A stretch of DNA of 64,000 bases from Branchipolynoe longqiensis (Eukaryota > Annelida > Polychaeta > Phyllodocida > Polynoidae): the NCBI GenBank assembly GCA_030323885.1, contig CM059192.1, forward strand, positions 66,418,977-66,482,976. The letters are read 5' to 3'. Both the position numbers and the translations under genes were made by a program. The notes below the pieces were generated by a model that saw only the letters and a program-made list of their open reading frames with translations, ran no database searches and was not told the origin of the DNA. Each line of letters starts with the position of its first letter. The stretch's first letter is position 1. Of the stretch, positions 42,360 through 51,877 are shown one piece after another.

Positions 42360-43050
42360 TACCCCTGTCACACTACAACGTAATGAGCGAACGTGAGCCT
42401 AACGTGGTGATATTTCGTCATTACGTTGATGGACGTTGGATTACGTTATGATGACGTCATAATGACGTTAGAGTGACATCGAGCTACGTCACATTATGTC
42501 GTGTAACGTCGATTAACATCGAGGTTTTGGACATGTTCAAAAGTTTCGACGTAGGACGAACGTAAGGGTTTACGTTCACCGTACGTTCTGTTCACGTTCA
42601 GCGAACGTCAATGACGTTAAACGGACGTTATTCCAACGCTCCTCACTACGTTCAACTACGTTCCACTACGTTGACCCCCATTAAACCGAGTGCAAATGCC
42701 CACGGGGCGTAATGGGAACGTCAGGAGAACGTCAGGAGAACGTCAGGAGAACGTCAGGAGAACGTCAGGAGAACGTGCATTCAACGTACGTTCAACGTCT
42801 CATGACATAGCTAACGTCACATAACGTTCTTCTGGCGATGGAATAACGTTCATAACGTTCCGTGAGCGTCATTACGTTGACCTCTCTCGTTGAATGACGG
42901 TATCACTACGCTTTACCGACGTTACACTCTCGTCCACTACGCTGCATCCACGTTCAACTTCTGCCCAAATTTGCATACTACGCCGAGAAGTTCAACGTTC
43001 TTCACGTTCTCCCTACGTCGACGTCATTACGTCGTAGTGTGACAGGGCCA
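42360..43050. mobile_element. ACGT-rich MITE-3 member e (691 bp), TTA duplication
   Basis: Ends TACCCCTGTCACACTACAAC and GTAGTGTGACAGGGCCA, flanked by TTA (42357-42359, 43051-43053). Interior has a five-fold GAACGTCAGGA tandem (about 42718-42775) and the palindromic core GGTTTTGGACATGTTCAAAA (42523-42542). It aligns in opposite orientation with 33983-34626. Confidence 0.88.
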
Positions 43051-43109
43051 TTAAATACATCGAATAGCGCAATGAAGTTCCCAAATGCAAATCAAGGTAT
43101 ATATCAAAA

Positions 43110-43640
43110 TAATATGAACACATAATTGAACAACGCGAACACGGTTAAATCGTATATATTTGGAATGTTTGATGAACAGAAAATGACAATCATACATGCT
43201 TGAGTATATAATGAGAGAAGGCCCTGAGATGGTTTAACCCTATAGTTCTAGTCTCTTATTGTGGGGCGGGCGGGATGGCAGAATAAAGAGGTCTGTCACC
43301 GTCCGCCAGCAAATCATAGTGGCAGAATTTTCAGTTTTGCGCGCCTTATATAGCGGCTGGCCGGGCCCGAAATGTCATGACTACGTCCAGTTTTCGTAAC
43401 TGCGTTGTGGTAGATTTCGGCTGCTGACATTGTATCTAATTTACACATGCAAATCCTCCAGCTCTCGCCCATGGTTACTCGGCGTAGTTAAAAAGGAGCA
43501 GCTAGGCGGCATAAACATCAATCTATATATATTTAGTGTTAAGGTTCAAATACAGGTGGCGCAAGCGGCCTTTGAATAGGTATACAACTCCGCCTTGTTT
43601 GATTACCCATGTTGTGAGCAACATCGACAATCGTACATGA
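43110..43640 (-). mobile_element. LTR-like repeat L3, copy 1
   Basis: Collinear with 55395-55925 (TGATGAACAGAAAATGACAA, GGTTTAACCCTATAGTTCTA, TGGTTACTCGGCGTAGTTAA, AATACAGGTGGCGCAAGCGG). On the - strand a TATA-like CTATATAAGG (about 43347-43356) precedes AATAAGAGACTAGAAC (about 43246-43261). The promoter-then-polyadenylation order suggests an LTR read on the - strand. No open internal region. Confidence 0.6.
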
Positions 43641-43689
43641 TCAATCAAGGTAATAATATTTTGTCATTTTTGTTAATTCAATTGTTTCT

Positions 43690-44045
43690 TTTTTTTAGTT
43701 TGCTCGGCTGTGTTTCTCAGAGTCAAATGCGTTGGTAGCGGGTGGGCGGGTTGAGACGAGATGTTGATCTGATGGTGGTTAGTGGGTGAGTGTCTGAGTG
43801 GGAGGCCACTGGACACAAGGAACAGACTGACAATGGAGGTGAGCTGATTGGCTGGTGGGAAGTGAGGCGGGCCAATCAGGCTGGGATGTGCGGGTTGATT
43901 GGCAGGTGTGGGAGGGGCTGCTTGACTGTTCTCCACACCCCAAACAATGACATAAAATGAGTGCCACCTGTGAAAGTACAACGTATGAACACTTTGACTT
44001 CTGGATACTGAATGCTTTATTCCCCATCAAGGGTCTAGACCTCTG
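43690..44045. repeat. Dispersed repeat L4, copy 1
   Basis: GTTTGCTCGGCTGTGTTTCT, TGCGTTGGTAGCGGGTGGGC, GATCTGATGGTGGTTAGTGG; the first ~100 bp recur at 50835-50940, next to the Gag-element terminal region. It may be sequence belonging to the same composite element. Confidence 0.6.
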
Positions 44046-44092
44046 GCACACTTAGTCATATGACGTCATCTCATTTGCATATGTTACAGGCG

Positions 44093-44127
44093 TGTCTAGA
44101 CGTCTAGCCGTCTAGACGTCTAGACGT
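44093..44127. repeat. Self-palindromic AGACGTCTAG decamer array
   Basis: GTCTAGACGTCTAGCCGTCT then AGACGTCTAGACGTCTC: about 3.5 decamers, each palindromic, so the tract can form many alternative hairpins. Confidence 0.85.
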
Positions 44128-44278
44128 CTCTTATGCATATATCACATCCCCCCCTAAAAATATTTCTGAGACATGAAATGTTTCAAAATCCCCATAAAAC
44201 ATACCAGGTTTACTCATTCATCATACAATAATACAATAAAATATACAAGCACTTAACTTAGGCGAGTAGGCGTAAGTA

Positions 44279-44482
44279 AGTTCTACACTCTTCATCCTAA
44301 ACCTATGGCTGAGAGATGAGGCAGAGATACCCAAACAGAACAGAACCATTGTGCTTTGCGGAAAAATGAACAATTCCATTATATTAAGTTGTACACTCTT
44401 CATCCTAAACCTACAGCTGAGAGATGAGGCAGAGATACCCAAACATAACGAACCATTGTGCGTTGCGGAAAAATGAAATTAA
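44279..44482. repeat. 109-bp tandem duplication
   Basis: CTACACTCTTCATCCTAAAC ... TGAGAGATGAGGCAGAGATA, CCCAAACA, ACCATTGTG occurs at 44279 and again at 44388, with few differences. Confidence 0.85.
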
Positions 44483-44489
44483 AACTATT

Positions 44490-44855
44490 TCATTTCTATT
44501 CATGTACCTACCTCTTTCATTTAAATGAGCAGACGACGGTTAAATATCAAAATAGGGTTTACATAATTACCAGTTAATTCATGTACCAAACTTAGAATGA
44601 GAACGTTGGCACCACATGTGAGGCATGCGCATTTTTTCACTTTAAATACCTCGTTATTAAATAATTAAAAGCCACACAAGGTATATGTTTTCTTTTTTGT
44701 TGGTGGCGACCCAAGGTCCTGTTTTGGTACGCCCCTTTGTGAGACCTTCAGGGGTCCTTTTTAAATGAGGGGCCTCCAAGATTTATGGAGCTTATGGCCT
44801 CACCAAGTCTAAACCGGGCAACTGCCTCAAGTTCATTTGCCATGGCTGGTAAAAA
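44490..44855. other. Unassigned stretch
   Basis: No gene or partner repeat recognised. Confidence 0.4.
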
Positions 44856-44860
44856 TGCTC

Positions 44861-45205
44861 CCAGTATATTCATGAATGTCCTACCACTAAAGTACCTCTG
44901 CCTATATTCATGAATGTCCTACCACTAAAGTACCTTGGCCTATATTCATGAATGTCCTACCACTAAAGTACCTTGGCCTATATTCATGAATGACCTACCA
45001 CTAAAGTACCTTGGCCTATATTCATGAATGTCCTACCACTAAAGTACCTTGGCCTATATTCATGAATGTCCTACCACTAAAGTACCTTGGCCTATATTCA
45101 TGAATGTCCTACCACTAAAGTACCTTGGCCTATATTCATGAATGTCCTACCACTAAAGTACCTTGGCCTATATTCATGAATGTCTTACCACTAAAGGACC
45201 TCGGT
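44861..45205. repeat. 38-bp minisatellite, ~9 copies
   Basis: TATATTCATGAATGTCCTAC + CACTAAAGTACCTTGGCC, highly homogeneous between copies (one or two substitutions each), indicating recent amplification or ongoing homogenisation. Confidence 0.95.
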
Positions 45206-45306
45206 CTATATCTGCCGGTTATCATTTCTTCCCCCCCCCTTTTTTTATTTGTTGGTGTTCTTCCTTTATTTCCAGTCAACCCCCTACAATGACAGTGAGA
45301 CTCCAA

Positions 45307-45411
45307 ATGAAGAGCTCTTTTCGAAAACGTGATAAGTGCCGATCAAAAAAATGAGCTTGCAATGCCAATTCCCAGCTCGTAGCTCGTGCTTTCGAAAAGA
45401 GCTCTTCATGC
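45307..45411. mobile_element. Small MITE with perfect 20-bp ends (105 bp)
   Basis: ATGAAGAGCTCTTTTCGAAA (45307-45326) and its exact complement TTTCGAAAAGAGCTCTTCAT (45392-45411). A second, inverted and imperfect copy is at 45897-45985 (GAGCTTGGCATTGG ... TTTTGGAAAAGAGCTCTTCA). Isolated AAGAGCTCTT palindromes also lie at 45542-45570. Confidence 0.8.
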
Positions 45412-45566
45412 CATTCGCTTGAGTTGCTAAGTGTCAATAATTGTGAAGTGTCAAGTAAGGTGCCAAGCAGAGGTACAGTTCAAGGATAATCAGCTTATGG
45501 AAAATTATACTCTTATAATGCGTATACAGCACATGTATATGAAGAGCTCTTTTTATAAACGAAGAG

Positions 45567-45749
45567 CTCTTTATATATAAGAAGGAGTGCTCGGGCTTCT
45601 GCAGTGAAAATCGAGCGCTGATCGGGCAAGCGTACGCCAAATTGTTCCCGTCGGCAGACAGCCGCAGCAGCTACCCGGCTTTGGTCTTTCGAACCATCAG
45701 TGTATATGGAGAGGTGGTCTGCAAACTGGCCTTGAATCTCTGTATGCAG
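45567..45749 (-). pseudogene. RNase H domain relic of a non-LTR retrotransposon
   Basis: On the - strand, 45749 to 45567 reads LHTEIQGQFADHL, IYTDGSKDQSRVAAAAVC, RREQFGVRLPDQRSIF and TAEARALLLIYKE in one frame. TDGS (first catalytic Asp), the small-residue strand after it, and the AE pair (catalytic Glu) are hallmarks of the RNase H domain found at the C-terminus of I/Jockey-type LINE polyproteins (family knowledge). RNase H normally hydrolyses the RNA strand of the RNA-DNA hybrid. The distal catalytic region (second Asp, HxGxxGN) is missing, replaced by AAGAGCTCTT-rich sequence, and a stop (TGA) lies just upstream. It is a dead fragment. Confidence 0.8.
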
Positions 45750-45896
45750 TCATTGGTACTCGAGTGGATGTGTCCCAGACTTCCTCAGTTCAGTGAGTCA
45801 GAGGATAACTGATGGCTTCCTCAATGACCACGGGGGATGTCCTGGGACTTTTGCATCCTCCAACACGTCCAAATCCATGCCCAAGGCCTCCAAATG

Positions 45897-45985
45897 AGTA
45901 CAAGCTACGAGCTTGGCATTGGCATTGGCATTGCAAGCTCATTTTTGTTATTGGCGCTTATCACGTTTTGGAAAAGAGCTCTTCA
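45897..45985 (-). mobile_element. Second copy of the AAGAGCTCTT MITE
   Basis: Reverse orientation of 45307-45411: GTACAAGCTACGAGCTTGGC, a three-fold ATTGGC, GCAAGCTCATTTTTG, and TTTTGGAAAAGAGCTCTTCA. One terminus is degraded. Confidence 0.65.
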
Positions 45986-46129
45986 AATACCTCTACTATA
46001 CAAAACCAAATACACTTTAGTTAGGCTGATGGCTTCACTGGCTACAGCTGGTCCAATGTGTTACGAACAACCCCACCTCAACAGCGGAACTCATTTTGCT
46101 GCTGTTGATGACTATCAACGCTAAGAAAA

Positions 46130-46500
46130 CAAACTGAAAATAACAAACTCACATAACTAACCACGATGGGGTAAGACTAGGGTACGGCTAGCAAACTGAC
46201 ATTTATATACCACTTCTCTAACTCCAACTGACCAGACCCTACATTACAACTTATTAACAACTTTCCCAAATGAATACAGAAGATAACTTCTGATTACATT
46301 CTAAATGCCATGACAATACTCACATCGATTGGACTAATATTGATGTATCTAGTCATATGCCACTCCTGTTAGCATGTTATTGTGGAACTTGTGAGTAACT
46401 ATCAGAATTCGATTGTGTTATACACTGCAAAAAGGTAGGAAAACCACAAGGAGAACAGCCTGACCAGGCAGGATTTTGTCCGGGCAAGATGTATTCAACA
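46130..46500. other. Unassigned stretch
   Basis: No gene or repeat partner recognised. Confidence 0.4.
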
Positions 46501-46504
46501 TTTT

Positions 46505-46628
46505 ATACCTTGCTTTAAATACCATTTTTGTATAAATAATCCTGAATTGAAGAATGGCTAGAAGACCAGTGCTTCGTCGCTGATCATAGAACTTATTCAG
46601 CAGAATAAACATATTTACAAAGGAATCA
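46505..46628 (+). repeat. Dispersed repeat R6, copy
   Basis: GTATAAATAATCCTGAATTG, GAAGACCAGTGCTTCGTCGC, TTATTCAGCAGAATAAACAT; partner of 37690-37815. Confidence 0.65.
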
Positions 46629-46629
46629 A

Positions 46630-47000
46630 CAAACAATTACTGTGTATGATGAGATAACCACCCAGATGTGCGGTACATAAAACTGGGGTGGTTTAGAGAA
46701 GGTTAGGTTGTTGAGGGTAACATAGGCTCAGGCCTGCTTGTTTATAGCTTGCCCTAATGACACGTCGCCATAACATACCCAGAACAGTTGTCTTCACAGA
46801 GCAATGACCTCTGACCCCGCTGGGACCGAACGGGGAAATACAAAATGGGGTTAGTTGTAGGTGAACAGCTGAGCATTCCACCACCACCACCACCACCACA
46901 CCGCCCCCCCCCCCACCACAATTCAATAACCAGTTTGCCGAACATTTTAAATGGAAATATTCACATTTGTACTACAGTGGCACAACTGTGCACATTTCCA
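46630..47000. other. Unassigned, contains (CCA)n run at 46880-46920
   Basis: CCACCACCACCACCACCACA followed by a C run. No gene recognised. Confidence 0.45.
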
Positions 47001-47007
47001 TTTACAG

Positions 47008-47240
47008 ACGCGGTGTCCGAATGAGTTGAACGTCCGCCTCCCGTTCTGTTAGGTCGTGAGATTAGAACTCGCAGATTCGAATCCTGGCTGAGTCAAATCC
47101 AATGACTTAATAATTTATACTTGTCGCTACATAGCCTGGCGCTTGGCAATACTAGGAGAGGGCAAGGAGCAGTGGAATGAGAAAACCCCATTGTTCGCGA
47201 TTGAAATGTCTCCTACTTAATCAACTAAAGTACCCCCAAA
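47008..47240 (+). repeat. SINE-B copy 3, near full length
   Basis: Head GACGCGGTGTCCGAATGAGT, good B box GATTCGAATCCTGGC, body AGTCAAATCCAATGACTTAA, tail GGAGCAGTGGAATGAGAAAA, GTTCGCGATTGAAATGTCTC, ATCAACTAAAGTACCCCC. The best-preserved SINE-B here. Confidence 0.92.
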
Positions 47241-47252
47241 AATGTACGTTTC

Positions 47253-47587
47253 ATTTGTTTGTTTGGGGTTTTATATCCTGGCAACATCTAAAGTCATATC
47301 AGAACCAGCACTGAGTTGGGACAGCACACACTCATGGTAACTTTATAGTGCTGCCTCACTGGGAGAACAGGCTGCCAGCACCAGGACCCAATTCCTCATT
47401 CTGTCACATTATCATGATATCGAGCTAACCAATCCTTGTCCTCTCCTAGTAATGAATGCCAAGTTCCAGGCGAGGTGGTGACAAGTATCAATTTTGAAAA
47501 TCATTGGTTGTGATTCGACCGGAATTTGAACTCCTGCCCTTCGCACGGAAAGCTGTCGCTGTTGCCGCTTCGGCAACAGCGTCTGGT
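47253..47587 (-). repeat. SINE-A, near full length
   Basis: From ATTTGTTTGTTTGGGGTTTT to head complement CAGCGTCTGGT. The anticodon-arm region carries an extra hairpin, GCTGTTGCCGCTTCGGCAAC. Its 5' end (CGTCTGGT) abuts the 83-bp satellite. Confidence 0.92.
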
Positions 47588-48583
47588 CAATTACGTTTCA
47601 GTTCTCATTAAGCTAATATAAACAAACTTAAATACATGTTTCATTAATAAGACTTACCAGACGGGATAGTCGATTACATTTCACTGCTCATTAACCTAAT
47701 ATAAACAAACTTAAATAAATGTGTTATTAATAACATTTACCAGACGGGATGTTCGATAACATTTCACTTCTCATTAACCTAATATATATAAACTCAAATA
47801 AATGTTTCATTAATAACACTTACCAGACGGGATGGTCAATTACATTTCACTTCTCATTAACCTAATATAAACAAACTTAAATAAATGTTTTATTAATAAC
47901 ACTTACCAGACGGGATGGTCAATTGCATTTCACTTCTCATTAACCTAATATAAATAAACTTAAATAAATGTGTTATTAATAACACTTACCAGACGGGATA
48001 GTCGATTACATTTCACTTCTCATTAACCTAATATAAACAAACTTAAATAAATGTGTTATTAATAACACTTACCAGACGGGATGTTCGATTACATTTCACT
48101 TCTCATTAACCTAATATATATAAACTCAAATAAATGTTTCATTAATAAAACTTACCAGACGGGATGGTCAATTACATTTCACTTGTCATTAACCTAATTA
48201 AATAAACTCAAATAAATGTTTCATTAATAACACTTACCAGACGGGATGGTCGATTACATTTCACTTCTCATTAACCTAATATAAATAAACTTAAATAAAT
48301 GTGTTATTAATAACACTTACCAGACGGGATAGTCGATTATATTTCACTGCTCATTAACCTAATATAAACAAACTTAAATAAATGTGTTATTAATAACACT
48401 TACCAGACGGGATGGTCAATTACATTTCACTTCTCATTAACCTAATATAAACAAACTTAAATAAATGTGTTATTAATAACACTTACCAGACGGGATGTTC
48501 GATTACATTTCACTTCTCATTAACCTAATATAAACAAACTTAAATAAATGTTTCATTAGTAACACTTACCAGACGGGATAGTT
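47588..48583. repeat. 83-bp satellite, ~12 copies, containing a SINE 5' end
   Basis: ACCAGACGGG recurs at 47656, 47739 and 47822 (83-bp steps) through to about 48567. Each unit reads ACCAGACGGGATGGTCGATT, ACATTTCACTTCTCATTAAC, CTAATATAAACAAACTTAAA, TAAATGTGTTATTAATAACA, CTT. The first 16 nt match the 5' end of SINE-A/B. Copies are very similar to each other. Confidence 0.95.
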
Positions 48584-48712
48584 GAAGGAACTGAGCGTTT
48601 GTCTCCCATTGGTTTGAACCCTGGTCGAGTCAAACCAAAATGATCCTCGTCACTTCCTAGCCAGGCGCTCAGCATAATTTTGCCAGGATGTAAAACTCCA
48701 ACAGCTAACAAT
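48568..48712 (+). repeat. SINE-A, internally deleted
   Basis: ACCAGACGGGATAGTTGAAG (head, continuous with the last satellite unit), GGTTTGAACCCTGGTCGAGT (B box), TCCTAGCCAGGCGCTCAGCA, then directly TTGCCAGGATGTAAAACTCC. About 180 bp of body are missing. Confidence 0.88.
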
Positions 48713-48716
48713 AATA

Positions 48717-48862
48717 AGCTTGTTTTATTTAACGACGCCTCTAGAGCACATTGATTTTCATCATCAGTTACTGGATGTCAAACATATGGTCATTCTGACA
48801 TATTTCTTCACAGTAATCCTGCTCCCGCCACATAGGCTACTCTTTCTGATAAGCAGCTAGGG
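48717..48862 (+). repeat. Fragment of a repeat widespread in lophotrochozoan genomes
   Basis: GTTTTATTTAACGACGCCTC, TAGAGCACATTGATTTTCAT, GGATGTCAAACATATGGTCA, GCCACATAGGCTACTCTTTC. I recognise this wording from mollusc and related genomes, where it is part of a long tRNA-derived SINE-like repeat. The 3' part is missing. Confidence 0.65.
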
Positions 48863-48898
48863 TCCCAAAAATTAACCACCAAACCATTAACAACATAT

Positions 48899-49132
48899 CA
48901 AGAGTTCAGGCGCAAAACCATGTAAACACCAATCCAAAAATCTAGTTTACATAATAGATTTTTACCTGAAAATAATTGTCTTAACTAATTCCACTTTTCA
49001 TATGATCACATGGTTATGGAGCAATGAACAAAATAATAGGAATATAAAAAAATGTATTTCTTGACGGTTTGATTCTTATGTTTATCTCCATTTTTGGATT
49101 GGCGTTTACATGGTTTTGCCCCTGAACTCTTC
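48899..49132. mobile_element. MITE-4 copy 2
   Basis: AGAGTTCAGGCGCAAAACCA and TGGTTTTGCCCCTGAACTCT, with inner AATCCAAAAAT / ATTTTTGGATT also paired: about 40-bp inverted ends. Interior TTTTACCTGAAAATAATTGT. Confidence 0.88.
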
Positions 49133-49139
49133 ATATGAA

Positions 49140-49885
49140 GCCACACGTTCTCGGCATATTAGGCAAATTCAACAAACCATGGTTGATTTACATGTATATG
49201 CCTGTGCACAGAGGTATATGGCAACATTTGTGTAAGATGTGTCTTCCCTGAACTTATCTAGGCTAGTCTAGTAATAAGAGTAGAACAAATAAATACATAC
49301 CAAGAAAATCCAAAAAAAACTAACATAGGCTATTAACCATACCAACCAATTATCTATCTGCTACTGAAATGCAGGCAATCAAATACCTTATCAGCAGCCA
49401 CTGTGTGGTAAGATAACACCAACACTACAACTGGCCAGCATTGAAAACAAGCCTGGATACCCAGGCTTATATGCTATGGACAGTATAAATACAGCCTCAA
49501 TAAAAAAAAAAAATTGTAATCCTTATGTCTCTTTTTGCCCAGTAGGCAATTTTTTATTTTTAACAATAATTTGTTTGAGTTTGTAATGAGCACATGTTTT
49601 TGGGATATTGTCGTAAATCAGCTCGTTGAGAGATCATACTACCAGAGTTATTGCTGTTATTTACACAAAATATGGCGCCATAGTGCTAGCTTTATCTTCA
49701 CGTTTTATTCTGCTAATAAACAGGGAACTTTTTGTTGCAGCTATACTACCAATATTGTAAATGTTAATAGTTAAATATTAAAATTATATTTTAATTAAAA
49801 TACAAAGTATTGTCTTCTTATGAAACTTTCAGCCATCAGGACAGAAACGCGGAAATATGTCCTTTGAAATACATCCTACATAATT
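49140..49885. other. ~750 bp unassigned
   Basis: Frame at 49535-49774 (+, 79 residues) shows no known motif; A run at 49502-49513. No repeat partner seen. Confidence 0.4.
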
Positions 49886-49888
49886 GGA

Positions 49889-50147
49889 CAAGGTCTGGGG
49901 TTCGAATCCCAGCCGAGTCAAACCAATGACTTACAAAATTAACACTTGTTGCTGCCAAGCTTGGCGCTCGGCATTAATAAGCTAGGGCAAGGACTGGTTA
50001 GCTTAATGTCAGGATAATGTGACTGAGTGGGATATTGGATCATGGTACCAATGCCTGGTCTCCCAGTGGGACAGCACTATGAGTATGCCCTGTCATAAGT
50101 CAGGACCTGTCCTGATATGACCTTAGATATCACCATGATATTGGACA
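49889..50147 (+). repeat. SINE-A, from the B box onward
   Basis: Excellent B box GGGGTTCGAATCCCAGCC, AGTCAAACCAATGACTTACA, TGGCGCTCGGCATTAATAAG, CCCAGTGGGACAGCACTATG, ATGACCTTAGATATCACCAT. Head 5' and tail are lost. Confidence 0.9.
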
Positions 50148-50189
50148 TACACTCTCTCTGTATTTAAAGAACCTGTACAAAGAAGAGCG

Positions 50190-50829
50190 TACAATATTAT
50201 TCATGAATGAGATGGTTCTCATTGAGATTGATGCGCGAGAAGGAAGAACAGAGGCGGAGGTGGGAAAACTGAGGCGTTTATTGTGACGCCTCGGGCAACA
50301 TACAGAGAAACAGTGAAATAACAATAAATGACAAGTAAGGTACAAACAGGGTAACTGAGGAGGTAAACAGGCTGAGGAGGCACAGAGCAATACAGGGGGC
50401 TCATGAGGAGCAGGGGGCTCGCGAGGAGCAAAGAGTCAGGGGCTCATGAGGAGCAGAGGATAAATAGTGAGGGGCTCATAAGGAGCAGTGTCAGAGTTGG
50501 TAGAGGGGGGGCCGAGGAGCCCTCCGCCGCAGAGGGGGGAGGGTAGAGGAGGGAGAGTTGGGTGGGTGGGTGGAGAAGAAAAGGGCAGAGAGCTGGAAGG
50601 CGGCTGGAGGCTGAGTGCCTGAGGGAGGCCGGCGGGCGGCCTTATAAGGGGGGAAGTGAGCAGAGGCAGGAGGGGGGTGAGTCGCTCAGGGCCGGGGGGA
50701 GGTGAGCAGTGGCGGGGGTGAGTCGCTCAGAGCGGGGGGCAGTGGCAGGAGGGGGGGGTGAGTCGCTCAGGGCCGGGTGAGTCGCTCTCCCTCCCCTCGC
50801 ATCAAACGAAATGCTTCGCATTACGACCA
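50190..50829 (-). mobile_element. Gag-element family terminal region, copy 3
   Basis: On the - strand it starts GGTCGTAATGCGAAGCATTT (50829 downward), has the TATA segment CTTATAAGGCCGCCCGCCGG (about 50627-50646) nearly identical to 60351-60370, then GAGCCCC/CTCATGAG repeats, then AATAAACGCCTC (about 50274-50285) and ends near GCGCATCAATCTCAATGAGA, ACC. Start and end are imperfect inverted complements (GATGCG ... CGCATC). No Gag is present. It may be a solo terminal repeat or a deleted element. Confidence 0.65.
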
Positions 50830-50834
50830 ATGTT

Positions 50835-50940
50835 TAGTTTGCTCTGCTGCGCTTCACATAGTCAAGTGCATTGGTAGTGGGTCAGCAGGTTGAGAAGAGA
50901 GGTTGCTCTGATGGTGGTTGGTAGGTGAGGGCCATACCCC
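50835..50940. repeat. Dispersed repeat L4, copy 2
   Basis: GTTTGCTCTGCTGCGCTTCA, GCATTGGTAGTGGGTCAGCA, GCTCTGATGGTGGTTGGTAG; partner of 43690-43790. Confidence 0.65.
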
Positions 50941-50976
50941 CCAAAAAAGATGCATTGATCGTTTAGGTTAGTTCAC

Positions 50977-51305
50977 CCTAAAGCTAAGATTCCACAAACG
51001 GAATGCGGTATGCGGATGCGAATGCGGCAATAAATGGAAAAGCATGTAAATGCACAGTGTCAGTGGTGCTTCCATATGTCCTGATGTGAATGGGAATACA
51101 AATGTGGCAAGTGGATCACTACGAGGACCAATCGGTGCGAATGCGAATGCTGCCCCATTTGCCATAGAGAAGACGGGAACTTTGACTTTCCTTCACAAAT
51201 TTAAAGCAAGAAAGACTGAAAATTGCATCGGTATTAATGCCGCATACCACACTCGCATTCGCATGCCACATGCTGGATACTGCCTATATGGAATCTTGAC
51301 CTATA
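50977..51305. mobile_element. Foldback MITE with GCATGCGG words, copy 2
   Basis: TAAAGCTAAGATTCCACAAA, GGAATGCGGTATGCGGATGC at the left; GCATTCGCATGCCACATGCT, TATGGAATCTTGACCTATAA at the right. It has the same architecture as 12395-12735, including the AACGTGG-free middle with CATTTGCCATAGAGA, matching TTCTCTATGGCAAACGCAGC there. Confidence 0.75.
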
Positions 51306-51309
51306 AGCT

Positions 51310-51826
51310 TACAAATATTGGCTCATTGTGAGTAGGGCCCTGATGTTAAATTCAAGTGACAGCTGTCCACCCTCCCGCACTCCCCACATGTTAAGCAATT
51401 TCCTGAAGTAACATATTTCAAAAGGTTAACTTTTGAACTATTTGAAGTGAAAACATGTAAAATAAATTGTTGGTGTACATCTAGTTTACCCATTTCTTTT
51501 GTAGCACAGGGTCATCAAACTGCAACATATGTTTCAATGAGTGTACCAATGTCTAAATCTTGACAAAAAAAAAAAAATCTATGTCAGTGCTTTGGGTTAG
51601 AACATGTTACGCTTTAATCTGATCGTGCAACGTGAACTAAGCCAGGGTTTTGACGTTGATTTGATGATGTCACAATTAGATATTTATTTTGTGCCGTGAT
51701 TGATATATTTGGAGATAAATGTCGGTTCCACATCAACATCCCTCTAATGGCCATAATTAAACCTAAACTTTGACAGAGCCCCATTTTCACAGCGTATAAT
51801 GACTCTCCATGCAGTAGGCTACCAGA
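51310..51826. other. Unassigned stretch
   Basis: No gene or repeat partner recognised; A run at 51566-51577. Confidence 0.4.
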
Positions 51827-51877
51827 TGGGATTGCCGAATGAGTTAAGCATCCATCTCCCGTTTTGGTAGATCATCG
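51827..51877 (+). repeat. SINE-A head, split by LTR-like repeat L1
   Basis: CCAGATGGGATTGCCGAATG, AGTTAAGCATCCATCTCCCG, TTTTGGTAGATCATCG. The body resumes after 52850. Confidence 0.85.

Noticed and set aside
44221..44442. Repeat-containing 73-residue - frame as a small gene
   Set aside because: It is a translation of the 109-bp tandem duplication, with no family resemblance.
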